From positions 3,224,001 through 3,288,000 of the forward strand of contig NZ_CP032482.1 of NCBI RefSeq assembly GCF_003600645.1: a stretch of 64,000 nucleotides of DNA. The letters are read 5' to 3'. Numbering within the stretch: the first letter of the stretch is position 1; every line of letters starts with the position of its first letter. A program made the position numbers and the translations under genes. Source of the DNA: Yersinia rochesterensis (GTDB taxonomy: Bacteria; Pseudomonadota; Gammaproteobacteria; Enterobacterales; Enterobacteriaceae). Under the pieces are notes generated by a model, which was not told where the DNA came from, did no database searches, and saw only the letters and a program-made list of their open reading frames with translations. Positions 48,349 to 57,307 of this stretch are shown in pieces.

Positions 48349-49467
48349 ATGCGTAAAGTACTAATCACTGGCTCTAATGGTTTTATAGGTAAAAACCTGA
48401 GTGTAGCGCTTAAAGAACGTGGTCTCATAGTGCTAACGTTTACACATGAAGATGATATATCTGAGCTTACCAATAAAGTCATAGCCGTAGATATAATTTA
48501 TCACTTAGCTGGCGTTAATAGGCCATTAACTGATGATGAGTTTGTTAGTGGAAATACTGATTTTACAGAAACTCTAGTCAAAATTATTGCTGAGAGAAAT
48601 CCTAAAGCCTCACTGATTTATTCATCATCAATACAAGCTGAAAAAGATAATGCCTACGGAAAAAGCAAATTAAATGCTGAAAGAATAATTCAGGAGGCAG
48701 TGACAAAATCAAATATTAATGCATCTATCTACCGTTTACATGGGGTTTTTGGTAAATGGTGTCGACCAAATTATAATTCAGTAGTTGCTACTTTTTGTCA
48801 TAATGTTATTAATGATATACCATTAACCATCGACAATCCTTCATTTACCCTAGAGATTGTTTATATCGATGATGTTATTGAGGCATTTGTTAGCCATCTG
48901 GATATTAAAAATAACAATGATATCTTTTATGATATTCCAGTTAAATATAAAATATCACTCCAAGATTTGGCGGATAAAATAATAGGGTTTAAATCTTCAC
49001 GCAATGATTTAACTATAGATTCGGTGGGTGAAGGTATTAGCCGTGCCCTTTATGCTACTTATCTTAGTTATTTGCCCCCTGAAAAATTTTCATATTCCGT
49101 TCCGGTATATGAAGATCCCCGAGGTAGTTTTGCTGAGTTGCTGAAAACACCAGCTTATGGCCAATTTTCATTTTTTACCGCTAAACCAGGCATAACTCGC
49201 GGTGGACATTACCATCATACTAAGAATGAAAAATTCATTGTTGTATCTGGCAAGGCACTATTTAGGTTTGAACATATTATAACTCATGAAGTTATTGAGT
49301 TTGAAAAAAACGCTGCCAATATTGAAATTGTTGAAACAATACCGGGTTGGGCACATAACATCAAAAATATAGGTTCTGATGAACTCATTGTAATGTTGTG
49401 GGCAAATGAAATTTTTGATCGTAATAAACCTGACACAGTAGCTTGGGATATGTCATATGAAAAATAA
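48349..49467 (+). CDS. fnlB: UDP-sugar reductase/epimerase with C-terminal cupin domain (second UDP-L-FucNAc enzyme)
   Basis: 372 residues, the length of Pseudomonas WbjC/CapF. The N-terminal Rossmann domain (1-240) has TGSNGFIGKNL and the catalytic YGKSK (YxxxK). The C-terminal cupin (about 245-370) has YEDPRGSFAELLKTP, ITRGGHYHHTKNEKFIVVSGKALFRFEH and PGWAHNIKNIG. The cupin part does 3-epimerisation and the Rossmann part the NADPH 4-reduction, giving UDP-L-PneNAc or its 2-epimer precursor. The cupin argues for the FucNAc rather than the QuiNAc branch. It overlaps fnlC by 11 bp. Confidence 0.92.
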   Translation: MRKVLITGSNGFIGKNLSVALKERGLIVLTFTHEDDISELTNKVIAVDIIYHLAGVNRPLTDDEFVSGNTDFTETLVKIIAERNPKASLIYSSSIQAEKDNAYGKSKLNAERIIQEAVTKSNINASIYRLHGVFGKWCRPNYNSVVATFCHNVINDIPLTIDNPSFTLEIVYIDDVIEAFVSHLDIKNNNDIFYDIPVKYKISLQDLADKIIGFKSSRNDLTIDSVGEGISRALYATYLSYLPPEKFSYSVPVYEDPRGSFAELLKTPAYGQFSFFTAKPGITRGGHYHHTKNEKFIVVSGKALFRFEHIITHEVIEFEKNAANIEIVETIPGWAHNIKNIGSDELIVMLWANEIFDRNKPDTVAWDMSYEK

Positions 49468-50590
49468 ATTATGCGTGCTTAGTGTTGTTGGGACACGACC
49501 TGAAATTATCAGACTCTCAGCAGTCCTTAAGAAGCTTGATGTACATTGTGAGCATATCATTGTTCATACGGGTCAAAATTACGATTTTGAATTAAATGAA
49601 ATTTTCTTTAATGATCTTGGTGTTAGAAAACCAGATTATTTTCTTAATGCAGCAGGTGATAATGCAGCAACCACGATTGGTAATATTATTATTAAAGTGG
49701 ATGAACTACTTTCTAAAATAAATCCCGATGCTATGTTAGTGCTGGGTGATACCAACAGTTGCTTAGCTGCATTGCCTGCCAAAAGAAGAAAGATACCTGT
49801 TTTTCATATGGAAGCAGGCAATAGATGCTTTGACCAGAGAGTTCCAGAGGAAATTAATAGAAAGATCGTTGATCATATTTCAGATGTCAACTTAACCTAT
49901 TCAGATATTGCTCGTGAGTATCTTATTTCTGAAGGTTTAAGCCCAGATCGTGTAATAAAAACTGGCAGTCCAATGTTTGAAGTTATTAATCAGCATATTG
50001 ATAAAATTCATAAATCAGATGTACTTACCCGAATTAAACTCGAACCTGGTAAATTTTTTATTGTCAGTGCTCATCGTGAAGAGAATGTAGACAGCCCAAG
50101 CAACATTAAAAAATTAGCAGATATCTTAAATAAGATTGCAGAGAAATATAATTTTCCGGTTATCGTTTCAACACATCCTCGAACTCGGAAACGTATAGAA
50201 GAAAATAATCTTACTTTTCATCCCAATATTCAACTTCTAAAACCTTTAGGCTTTATTGATTATATTAAATTACAACTTGAAGCCAAAGTGGTACTTTCGG
50301 ATAGTGGCACCATTACGGAAGAATCATCTATTCTTAACTTCCCAGCATTAAATATTCGTGAAGCACATGAAAGGCCAGAGGGAATGGAAGAAGCTTCGGT
50401 AATTATGACTGGTTTAAGTGTTGAAAGAGTTATGCAGTCATTGTCTATTTTGGAAAGCCAGCCAACTGGTGAACATCGTTTACTACGACCAGTGAGCGAC
50501 TATTCTATGCCCAATGTTTCGGATAAAGTTGTGCGTATAATACACAGCTATGTTGATTATATTAATCGTGTCGTTTGGAAAAAATATTAA
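49457..50590 (+). CDS. fnlC: UDP-N-acetyl-L-hexosamine 2-epimerase (third UDP-L-FucNAc enzyme)
   Basis: 377 residues; non-hydrolysing UDP-GlcNAc 2-epimerase fold (WecB/WbjD/CapG). Seen: VVGTRPEIIRLSAVLKKL, HTGQNYDFELNEIFFNDL, LGDTNSCLAALPAKRRKIPVFHMEAGNRCFDQRVPEEINRKIVDH, AHREENVDSP and LSDSGTITEESSIL. It performs the final 2-epimerisation to UDP-L-FucNAc. Its start lies inside the end of fnlB (11-bp overlap). The enzyme is in the same order as in E. coli O26 and Pseudomonas O11 clusters. Confidence 0.92.
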   Translation: MKNKLCVLSVVGTRPEIIRLSAVLKKLDVHCEHIIVHTGQNYDFELNEIFFNDLGVRKPDYFLNAAGDNAATTIGNIIIKVDELLSKINPDAMLVLGDTNSCLAALPAKRRKIPVFHMEAGNRCFDQRVPEEINRKIVDHISDVNLTYSDIAREYLISEGLSPDRVIKTGSPMFEVINQHIDKIHKSDVLTRIKLEPGKFFIVSAHREENVDSPSNIKKLADILNKIAEKYNFPVIVSTHPRTRKRIEENNLTFHPNIQLLKPLGFIDYIKLQLEAKVVLSDSGTITEESSILNFPALNIREAHERPEGMEEASVIMTGLSVERVMQSLSILESQPTGEHRLLRPVSDYSMPNVSDKVVRIIHSYVDYINRVVWKKY

Positions 50591-50610
50591 TTTCTTATCG
50601 CGGAGGTTAA

Positions 50611-51102
50611 GTGTTCCTTTTTGACGAAAAATTTAAAATTGATTTATATAGTAAAGCTGCTACATCCCCGCGTCGACGTGATCATTTCAATATTCATAAT
50701 GATTATCAGGACCCAGTACAAAGGATTGCTATTGCTTTACTGCATGGAACATACATTCCACCGCACAAACATACACAATCTCATCAATGGGAGTTTTTCC
50801 ATGTTGTTGAGGGAGAAGTAAAACTAATACTCTTTTCAGAACAAGGGACAGTAACAGAAATCTATTTATTAGGTGATAAACATAAAGTTTTTGCCGTGCA
50901 GCTTCCACCCAATATATTTCATACCTTGGTTTGTATCTCAAGCAAAGCATTTATTTTTGAATGGAAGCAAGGCCCATTTGTTCTCGATACTGCTAAGGAG
51001 ATGCCACACTGGTCTATGCCTGAAAACGACATAAATATATCTTCAAAAGTTCAACACCTTGAAAAGGTGATCATCGGTGATAACTTTACTGATAACATTT
51101 AA
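50611..51102 (+). CDS. wbuC: WbuC-family cupin-fold metalloprotein
   Basis: 163 residues starting at a GTG with a strong ribosome site (CGGAGG, 50601-50606). A single cupin domain: GTYIPPHKHTQSHQWEFFHVVEGEVKLILF, with the metal-binding HxH and a Glu, then VFAVQLPPNIFHTLVCIS with a second His. Matches the WbuC family, which sits at the end of O-antigen clusters that carry fnlABC and wbuB. Its role is not established; it is thought to be a sugar-modifying or regulatory cupin. It is separated from fnlC by 20 bp and from wzz by about 140 bp. Confidence 0.88.
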   Translation: MFLFDEKFKIDLYSKAATSPRRRDHFNIHNDYQDPVQRIAIALLHGTYIPPHKHTQSHQWEFFHVVEGEVKLILFSEQGTVTEIYLLGDKHKVFAVQLPPNIFHTLVCISSKAFIFEWKQGPFVLDTAKEMPHWSMPENDINISSKVQHLEKVIIGDNFTDNI

Positions 51103-51190
51103 ATTTTAGCGACTTTTGTCCTATCGGGTAACATTTTTATTACCTACCATAAAGTATTGTTATCTTAGTCGATATACGCAGTAGTAATAA

Positions 51191-51210
51191 CCTCATGATT
51201 TTCTGAGGAG
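51191..51210 (+). promoter_or_regulatory. Small hairpin holding a GAGGAG ribosome site upstream of wzz
   Basis: CCTCA-N8-TGAGG, with the only strong Shine-Dalgarno-like sequence before wzz (GAGGAG, 51205-51210) partly inside the right arm. It lies 31 bp before the TTG and 46 bp before the ATG candidate starts. Either wzz begins at a non-canonical upstream codon or this is a coincidental structure. Confidence 0.3.
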
Positions 51211-51256
51211 AATATATTTAGTTTTCTTTATTTTTAATAGATTGGATATTTTAAAT

Positions 51257-52396
51257 ATGAGTGATAATAGTAATAAAAATGATACTGCGCCGATAAAAAG
51301 TCAATATTATGACTTCTCTACATTATCTCCGCAAAAGGATGATATTAACTTCTTTGAATTGATTACAGTTATTTTAAATTCTAAATTTAAAATAATAATA
51401 GTTACTCTTTTATTTATAGCGGCCGGTTTTACTGTAGCTTATACGCTTCCTAACCAATGGACAAGTACTGCTATTGTAGTCAAACCAAGTGATGAATCAA
51501 TTCAAGTTCTAGATAAAATAACCTCTGATTTAGCGGCATTAGATATTGCAATAGATATTGATTCGGATTATTTATTATCCACATTTAAGCAAAATTTTGA
51601 CTCTCGAGATATGCGTGCTGAATATTTGGTCAGTACTAACTATTTTAAGAGGTTAATGGAGGAGGATCCACAAAATGAGGCACGGAGAAGATATCTAATT
51701 GAAAAAATAATCAATCAAGATATTAACTCTGTTGGTTCTCAACAAGATAAATCTGATGATAAATCTGAATACCGTTATTATAAATTATCTCACAGAGCAG
51801 ATACGGCTAATGATGCCCACGATCTTTTACTGGGATATATAAATTATGTAAAGAAAATCGTTGATGCTGATATTACACGAAAAATAAAACGAACTATTGA
51901 TACAGCTAAAAACCTTAGTACAGAAAAATATAATTTAGATTTATTAAGAGCTAAAAACAATCAAGAAGTTAGAATTGAACGATTAAAATATGCAATTGAT
52001 ATGGCTAATGCCGCTGGCATTAAAAAGCCTATATATGGTAGTGGCACTGTGATTAATGATGACCCAGACTTCCCGATTACTATTGGTTCAGACACATTGA
52101 ACAAAAAGTTAGAAATTGAGAAATCCATTACCGACCCAGCTTTAATTGATCCCGACCTTTTGAATCGTAAGTTATATATAGAAAAGTTGAACGGATTAAA
52201 AATTGATGATATCGATATAGTTCCCTTTAAATATCTACAGCAACCGACAGAACCGACAATAAAAGATGCATCTAAACGTTTACTGGTTCTAATATTCTTT
52301 ACACTGATTGGTTTCGTGGGTTCTGTAAGTTTCGTTTTGATAAAGCATTTTATGCGTGAGTGGAAGCAAAAAAATCAAGATACCCATATTGGTTGA
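51257..52396 (+). CDS. wzz: O-antigen chain-length regulator Wzz
   Basis: 379 residues from ATG 51257 (TTG 51242 is an alternative; neither has a good ribosome site). Two membrane segments frame a large periplasmic domain: TM1 FKIIIVTLLFIAAGFTVAY near residues 40-60, and TM2 LVLIFFTLIGFVGSVSFVLI near 345-365, preceded by the proline-rich PFKYLQQPTEPTIKDASKR typical of Wzz/polysaccharide co-polymerases. It sets the modal length of the polymer made by Wzy. It is the last gene of the polysaccharide locus, followed by a 13-bp hairpin. Confidence 0.9.
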   Translation: MSDNSNKNDTAPIKSQYYDFSTLSPQKDDINFFELITVILNSKFKIIIVTLLFIAAGFTVAYTLPNQWTSTAIVVKPSDESIQVLDKITSDLAALDIAIDIDSDYLLSTFKQNFDSRDMRAEYLVSTNYFKRLMEEDPQNEARRRYLIEKIINQDINSVGSQQDKSDDKSEYRYYKLSHRADTANDAHDLLLGYINYVKKIVDADITRKIKRTIDTAKNLSTEKYNLDLLRAKNNQEVRIERLKYAIDMANAAGIKKPIYGSGTVINDDPDFPITIGSDTLNKKLEIEKSITDPALIDPDLLNRKLYIEKLNGLKIDDIDIVPFKYLQQPTEPTIKDASKRLLVLIFFTLIGFVGSVSFVLIKHFMREWKQKNQDTHIG

Positions 52397-52420
52397 TATC
52401 AACAGTTAAACACGGCTCAT

Positions 52421-52464
52421 TTATCCAATAGCTAAAGTAGCTTCACCGCCGAGCTATTGGATAA
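52421..52464 (+). terminator. Perfect 13-bp inverted repeat after wzz
   Basis: TTATCCAATAGCT / AGCTATTGGATAA around an 18-nt loop, 25 bp beyond the wzz stop. There is no T-tract on the + strand. It probably marks the 3' end of the polysaccharide operon and the right boundary of the acquired segment. Confidence 0.6.
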
Positions 52465-52586
52465 GATCATTACCAAGATAGAAATCCATTACTTTGTACG
52501 CGTAATAAACTAACAATATAACCAGATGATTTATATAATAATCATCTGATATCAATCTCGATCTAACTTTGTACAGGAGACTTACA

Positions 52587-54050
52587 GTGTCTGAACTGTC
52601 TCAACTTTCGCCTCAGCCGTTGTGGGATATTTTCGCAAAAATCTGCTCGATTCCCCATCCGTCTTACCACGAAGAAGCACTGGCACAGCATATTATGACG
52701 TGGGCCAAGGAAAAAGGTCTACATGCGGAGCGTGATAAGGTCGGTAATATCCTGCTGCGTAAGCCAGCTACCAAGGGGATGGAGAACCGTAAGCCCGTTG
52801 CGCTACAAGCTCACTTAGATATGGTGCCACAAAAGAATAATGATACGGTACATGACTTTACCAAAGACCCTATCCAACCCTATATCGACGGTGAATGGGT
52901 TAAAGCCCGTGGCACCACATTAGGTGCGGATAATGGCATTGGTATGGCCTCCGCATTGGCGGTGCTGTCTGACGATAGCGTCGAACACGGCCCACTTGAA
53001 GTGCTGCTGACCATGACCGAAGAAGCCGGTATGGATGGCGCATTTGGTCTGCAACCTAACTGGTTGAAAGCCGATATTCTGATTAATACCGATTCCGAGC
53101 AGGAAGGTGAAATCTATATGGGTTGCGCCGGGGGTATTGATTTTATTACCACTTTAGCACTAAAGCGCGAAGCGGTTCCTACCGGTTACCAGACGTTGAA
53201 GTTGACCATTAAAGGTTTGAAAGGCGGTCATTCAGGCGCTGATATCCATTTAGGGCTAGGTAATGCCAATAAACTGCTGGCCCGATTCCTGTTCGACCAG
53301 GCCAAAGATTTAGACCTGCGGATATTGGATTTGAATGGCGGCACGCTGCGTAATGCTATCCCACGTGAAGGTTCTGTGACCTTGGCGATTGCCGCAGATA
53401 AAGTCGATCAGCTGAAAAACCTGAGCCAGGAGTATCTGGCAACCTTGAAAAATGAGCTGGCCGCAGTTGAAAAAAATCTGACTGTATTGCTTGAGCCGCT
53501 ATCTATTGATAATGCTAAGGCTCTGACAAAAGATACCCAGCAGCGCCTGATCGCCTTATTGAATGCCACGCCAAACGGTGTCATTCGTATGAGTGATGCA
53601 GTAAAAGGTGTGGTTGAAACCTCACTGAATGTGGGTGTGGTTACCATGAATGAGAATGAAGTAGAAATCATCTGCCTAATCCGTTCTCTGATCGACAGCG
53701 GCAAAGATTACGTGGTGGGAATGTTGACTGCGATTGGTCAGTTGGCTGGCGCAGAAACCTCGCCAAAAGGCGGCTACCCTGGCTGGCAACCTGACCCAAC
53801 CTCGCCGGTGATGGCATTGGTGCGGGAAACTTACCAAAAATTGTTTAACAAAACACCCAATATCATGGTTATCCATGCCGGTCTGGAATGTGGTTTATTT
53901 AAAAAACCTTACCCAGAGATGGATATGGTGTCGATTGGGCCAACTATGACAGGGCCACATTCACCGGATGAACAAGTTCATATCGAAAGTGTGGGTCAAT
54001 ATTGGCAATTACTGACTGCGCTGCTGAAAGCGATTCCTGAGCGCGCATAA
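52587..54050 (+). CDS. pepD: Aminoacyl-histidine dipeptidase (peptidase D)
   Basis: 487 residues, matching E. coli PepD (485). Cytoplasmic dizinc M20-family peptidase splitting Xaa-His dipeptides such as carnosine. Seen: SELSQLSPQPLWDIFAKICSIPHPSYHEE start, zinc ligands in LQAHLDMVPQ and LGADNGIGMASALAV, catalytic TEEAGMDGAFGL, HAGLECGLFKKPYPEMDMVSIGP. The start is GTG at 52587 with AGGAGA before it; the open frame begins 18 bp earlier. With gpt on the far side of the polysaccharide cluster, it shows the E. coli-like gpt-pepD neighbourhood was split. Confidence 0.96.
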   Translation: MSELSQLSPQPLWDIFAKICSIPHPSYHEEALAQHIMTWAKEKGLHAERDKVGNILLRKPATKGMENRKPVALQAHLDMVPQKNNDTVHDFTKDPIQPYIDGEWVKARGTTLGADNGIGMASALAVLSDDSVEHGPLEVLLTMTEEAGMDGAFGLQPNWLKADILINTDSEQEGEIYMGCAGGIDFITTLALKREAVPTGYQTLKLTIKGLKGGHSGADIHLGLGNANKLLARFLFDQAKDLDLRILDLNGGTLRNAIPREGSVTLAIAADKVDQLKNLSQEYLATLKNELAAVEKNLTVLLEPLSIDNAKALTKDTQQRLIALLNATPNGVIRMSDAVKGVVETSLNVGVVTMNENEVEIICLIRSLIDSGKDYVVGMLTAIGQLAGAETSPKGGYPGWQPDPTSPVMALVRETYQKLFNKTPNIMVIHAGLECGLFKKPYPEMDMVSIGPTMTGPHSPDEQVHIESVGQYWQLLTALLKAIPERA

Positions 54051-54076
54051 GAAACCCGGTTTTGTTTTATATGATT

Positions 54077-54101
54077 AACGGCGGCACTTAGGCCCGCCGT
54101 T
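54077..54101 (+). terminator. pepD terminator
   Basis: 8-bp stem AACGGCGG / CCGCCGTT followed by TTTTATT, 27 bp after the pepD stop. It lies between the convergent pepD and dinB ends. Confidence 0.85.
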
Positions 54102-54116
54102 TTTTATTCGTCAGAG

Positions 54117-55175
54117 TTATTCCCAACTCAACAGTAATTGCCGCTCGAGTTGCGGATCCAGCAAAGTGACATGTAACCCCACCAAACGCACCCCCCGCTC
54201 CGCCCGCCGCTCATTCCATGCTGCCCGCGCTACTTGCAATAAGTCCGCTTTATTCAGCTCCGGCCAAACATGCTCTTGTGTAGTTTGCTGAAAATCATGA
54301 AATTTTAATTTTACCCCTTGTCGGGCGATATGCAGATCCGGCCTAACCTTACGAAGACGGGTTTCCAGCTCAATATAAAGCTTTTCAATCAATAACTCAC
54401 AGCTTTCCCAATCATGAATATCCTCAGCCAGTGTCCGCTCGACCCCAACCGATTTGCGCAAACGGTCGGGAGAAACTTCGCGCTCATCAATACCGTGGCT
54501 GCGCTCCCATAGCACATGACCAAACTTACCAAAGCGCTTTAATAATTCAGCCTGTGGATAGTTTTGTACATCACTACAGGTTATCAGCCCCAGCTCTTGC
54601 AGACGTTTCGCGGTCACTTTGCCCACACCCGGAATTTTACTCAGCGGCAAGTCAGACAAGAAAGGCAATATTTTATCTGGGGTTATCACATACTGACCAT
54701 TGGGTTTATTTAAATCAGACGCGATCTTGGCTAAAAATTTGATGGGAGCAATGCCCGCAGATGCAGTTAGATTAAGCTCCATAGCAATAGACTGGCGGAT
54801 TTCTTGTGCAATTAATGTGGCGGAACCACTGCATGCCAGACAATCAGAAACATCCAGATAGGCTTCATCCAGTGAAAGTGGCTCAATCAAAGGGGTGTAG
54901 CGCGCAAAAATCTCACGGATATGTAGCGACGCTTCTTTATATGCCGCCATTCGGCCAGGGATCACTTTCAGTTGTGGGCAGAGTTTCAGCGCCATAGCGG
55001 TCGGCATCGCGCTGCGAACCCCATAACGTCGAGCAGGATAATTGGCGGTGCTAATGACACCGCGCCTGTCCTGACTACCGCCAATCGCAATAGGAATATC
55101 ACGCAAACTGGGGTCATCGCGCATTTCAACAGCCGCGAAGAAGCAATCCATATCGACATGAATAATTTTCCGCAT
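54117..55175 (-). CDS. dinB: DNA polymerase IV
   Basis: 352 residues, matching E. coli DinB (351). Y-family translesion polymerase that bypasses minor-groove lesions and makes -1 frameshifts. Catalytic acidic residues are in [15 protein letters not shown] and [11 protein letters not shown]; the helix-hairpin-helix [15 protein letters not shown] and the little-finger domain follow. The C-terminal [16 protein letters not shown] serves as beta-clamp binding peptide (QLERQLLL region). ATG 55175 gives the family start [11 protein letters not shown]; the frame is open to 55253. A consensus LexA box lies 22 bp upstream. Confidence 0.97.
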   Translation of the reverse strand: MRKIIHVDMDCFFAAVEMRDDPSLRDIPIAIGGSQDRRGVISTANYPARRYGVRSAMPTAMALKLCPQLKVIPGRMAAYKEASLHIREIFARYTPLIEPLSLDEAYLDVSDCLACSGSATLIAQEIRQSIAMELNLTASAGIAPIKFLAKIASDLNKPNGQYVITPDKILPFLSDLPLSKIPGVGKVTAKRLQELGLITCSDVQNYPQAELLKRFGKFGHVLWERSHGIDEREVSPDRLRKSVGVERTLAEDIHDWESCELLIEKLYIELETRLRKVRPDLHIARQGVKLKFHDFQQTTQEHVWPELNKADLLQVARAAWNERRAERGVRLVGLHVTLLDPQLERQLLLSWE

Positions 55176-55196
55176 GTTTATCCCCCGCCAAAACCA

Positions 55197-55212
55197 CTGT
55201 ATAAGAATACAG
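55197..55212 (-). promoter_or_regulatory. LexA (SOS) box of dinB
   Basis: CTGTATAAGAATACAG: perfect CTGT-N8-ACAG with an AT-rich centre, 22 bp upstream of the dinB ATG. It predicts SOS induction. Confidence 0.92.
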
Positions 55213-55276
55213 TTAAATCGGAGAAATTCAAGATTAACCGAGATCCTGACCACGCAAATTTCGTGATAGCGAAAAA

Positions 55277-55672
55277 CTAGCCTGGAAGCAGAGCAACCGC
55301 TTCAATTTCCAAGGCCAAATCATGATGTAAAACGGACACTGGCACCACGCAACGAGCCGGTTTGTGTGGCCCTAACCAATCAGCATAAAGCGCATTGAAA
55401 TGTGGCCATAGGGCAATATCACACAGATAAACTCGCACCTGAACCAAGCTATTTACACTGCAATGGCAGTCCGCGAGTATCCCTTCAATATTGGCAAAAA
55501 CCTGCATAACCTGAATATCAAAAGGTTGGTTTGATAATGCCACGCCCTGCGCCGTGACGGGCAGTTGGCCAGAAAGATAGACCATACCGCCCGCGCAGAC
55601 AGCATGGCTATAATGGCCTGCTGGCGGCAGGCCCGCTGTTGAATTTATTAAGATAGGCTCGGACATCATCAA
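55277..55672 (-). CDS. RidA/YjgF-family imine deaminase
   Basis: 131 residues. RidA fold: [27 protein letters not shown] at the N-terminal half, [27 protein letters not shown] in the middle and [25 protein letters not shown] at the end, with Arg in the conserved position (PARCVVPV) that binds the carboxylate of the imine. Such proteins hydrolyse reactive 2-aminoacrylate or related imines released by PLP-dependent lyases. Its start overlaps the stop of the ammonia-lyase gene by 4 bp, so the two are co-translated and probably act in series. Confidence 0.9.
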   Translation of the reverse strand: MMMSEPILINSTAGLPPAGHYSHAVCAGGMVYLSGQLPVTAQGVALSNQPFDIQVMQVFANIEGILADCHCSVNSLVQVRVYLCDIALWPHFNALYADWLGPHKPARCVVPVSVLHHDLALEIEAVALLPG

Positions 55673-56643
55673 GACTTATCAATAAAGTGGGCCAAACGCG
55701 CTAAATCGACATTGCCGCCCGAAATAATCACCCCGACTCGTTTACCACGTAAATCCAGCTCATCACCAAAAGCGACAGCCGCCCCTAAGCAACCGGTGGG
55801 TTCAACCACAATCTTCATTCGGCTGGCGAAAAACTTCATTGCCGAGATCAATTGGTCATCGCTGGCAGTCAGAATATTATCAACCCACTCCTGAATAACC
55901 GGGAAAGTATAGTGACCCAAAGCCTGAGTTTGCGCGCCGTCCGCAATAGTCACTGGCGTGTCAATTTTAACAATTTTTCCGCTGCGGAAACTCTGCTGCC
56001 CATCATTACCGGCGGCGGGTTCCACCCCAAATACCTGGCAATTGGGATAGAGCGCTTTGGCCACCGTGGCACAGCCGGACAATAACCCGCCGCCGCCCAA
56101 TGGCACCAGCAGCACATCCAGCTCGCCCACTTCTTCAAATAATTCTTTTGCCGCCGTCCCCTGCCCGGCCATCACATCCGGATGGTCATAAGGTGGAATC
56201 AAGCTTAGCCCCTGCTCTTGTGCCAGTTTACGGCTAATGGCTTCACGGTCTTCAAGATAGCGGTCATATAGCACCACTTCGCCGCCATAACCTCGTGTCG
56301 CCGCGATTTTAGCTGCTGGCGCATCTTTAGGCATGACAATAACCGCGCGAATACCTAATTTACGCGCAGACAAAGCAATAGCCTGCGCATGATTCCCCGA
56401 CGAGAAAGCAATAACCCCTTTTGCTTGCTGTTCCGGCGATAATTTCACTAACGCGTTATAAGCGCCACGGAATTTAAACGCCCCCATATGCTGGAAATTT
56501 TCGCATTTAAAAAACAACTGCGCACCGGTCTGCTCATTGGCGGTGGAGGAAGTCAATACTGGGGTTTTAAGTGCAAAACCTGCAATCCGCTGATGTGCTT
56601 GGATAATATCGTCATAACTGATGACTAATGGGGCCATCTTCAA
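55669..56643 (-). CDS. PLP-dependent threonine/serine ammonia-lyase or 3-hydroxyaspartate ammonia-lyase
   Basis: 324 residues. Fold-type II PLP enzyme: PLP-lysine in FQHMGAFKFRGAYNAL, SSGNHAQAIALSAR, the glycine-rich phosphate loop LLVPLGGGGLLSG and the C-terminal VIISGGNVDLARL. It lacks the ACT domain of biosynthetic IlvA. Sequence resembles catabolic threonine dehydratases, serine racemases and threo-3-hydroxy-L-aspartate ammonia-lyase, which cannot be separated by eye; I favour the last. It is encoded between a RidA gene and a PAS/HTH regulator, with 4-bp overlaps on both sides, which implies a dedicated catabolic operon. Confidence 0.85.
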   Translation of the reverse strand: MKMAPLVISYDDIIQAHQRIAGFALKTPVLTSSTANEQTGAQLFFKCENFQHMGAFKFRGAYNALVKLSPEQQAKGVIAFSSGNHAQAIALSARKLGIRAVIVMPKDAPAAKIAATRGYGGEVVLYDRYLEDREAISRKLAQEQGLSLIPPYDHPDVMAGQGTAAKELFEEVGELDVLLVPLGGGGLLSGCATVAKALYPNCQVFGVEPAAGNDGQQSFRSGKIVKIDTPVTIADGAQTQALGHYTFPVIQEWVDNILTASDDQLISAMKFFASRMKIVVEPTGCLGAAVAFGDELDLRGKRVGVIISGGNVDLARLAHFIDKS

Positions 56644-57272
56644 CTTCCTTCAGTAGGGAGATAGGTATAAACAGTAGAGCGGGCGACGCCCAGATTATTA
56701 GCAACCACGGTCTGGGCATTCTTCAAATCCATCAAACCCGCTTGCGCCAGTTGACGGACAATTTCACGTCGCTGTGCCGGGTTTAGCGCGCGTGGAGTGG
56801 TATTGTGCGCGGCAGCGAATTGCTCCAGTTGAGTGCGCAGCATCTCAAGGCGAGGTGATGCCAGAGACTCCTGAACCTCTGCCGGTGTCGTTTGGATCAG
56901 TTGAGATAAACTGGCGCTAACGGCGGAAAACAGCGAGATATCCATATTTAGACAAAGTGCCCCGATGAATTCCCCTTTGCTATTTTTCAAGCCAATTGAT
57001 GTACTTTTTGCCGGGCGACCATCAGGAAATTGATTCGGATAGTTAACAATAACTTCAGGAAAGTTAGGGTCGGCAATACGGCTCAACCCCAGTTCAGTCG
57101 CTGGCTCACCGATTTCACGACCGGATAAATTGTTTGAAATCGCCGCAATGGCATGTTCAGGTTGAGTCAGGTCATGCAAAACAAACTCCACTAAGGGTGC
57201 AAATGTTTTTCCCAGTGCCTCAACGATTTTTTTGCTCTCCCGCAACAGGAGTTGATCTTCTGTAAGTTTCAT
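56640..57272 (-). CDS. YheO/DauR-type transcriptional regulator (PAS_6 + HTH_22)
   Basis: 210 residues. The N-terminal YheO-like PAS domain (about 15-125) has GKTFAPLVEFVLHDL, AIAAISNNLSGREIG and YPNQFPDGRPAKSTSIGLKN. The C-terminal HTH (about 160-205) has NPAQRREIVRQLAQAGLMDLKNAQTVVANNLGVARSTVYTYL. The D-arginine regulator DauR is a characterised member. First gene of the operon with the ammonia-lyase and RidA; it probably senses an amino acid and controls its own promoter. An inverted repeat lies 21 bp upstream of its start. Confidence 0.87.
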   Translation of the reverse strand: MKLTEDQLLLRESKKIVEALGKTFAPLVEFVLHDLTQPEHAIAAISNNLSGREIGEPATELGLSRIADPNFPEVIVNYPNQFPDGRPAKSTSIGLKNSKGEFIGALCLNMDISLFSAVSASLSQLIQTTPAEVQESLASPRLEMLRTQLEQFAAAHNTTPRALNPAQRREIVRQLAQAGLMDLKNAQTVVANNLGVARSTVYTYLPTEGS

Positions 57273-57282
57273 AATTAAAATA

Positions 57283-57307
57283 TTGTCATTTATTGACGAT
57301 TTGTCAA
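57283..57307 (-). promoter_or_regulatory. Candidate operator of the ammonia-lyase operon
   Basis: TTGAC-N5-GTCAA inverted repeat at 57293-57307, overlapped by direct repeats of TTGTCA at 57283 and 57301 (18 bp apart), just before the regulator start. A likely autoregulatory binding site; motif only. Confidence 0.45.

Noticed and set aside
38214..52464. Prophage or integrative element carrying the polysaccharide cluster
   Set aside because: No integrase, transposase, tRNA or att-like direct repeats were seen at either edge.
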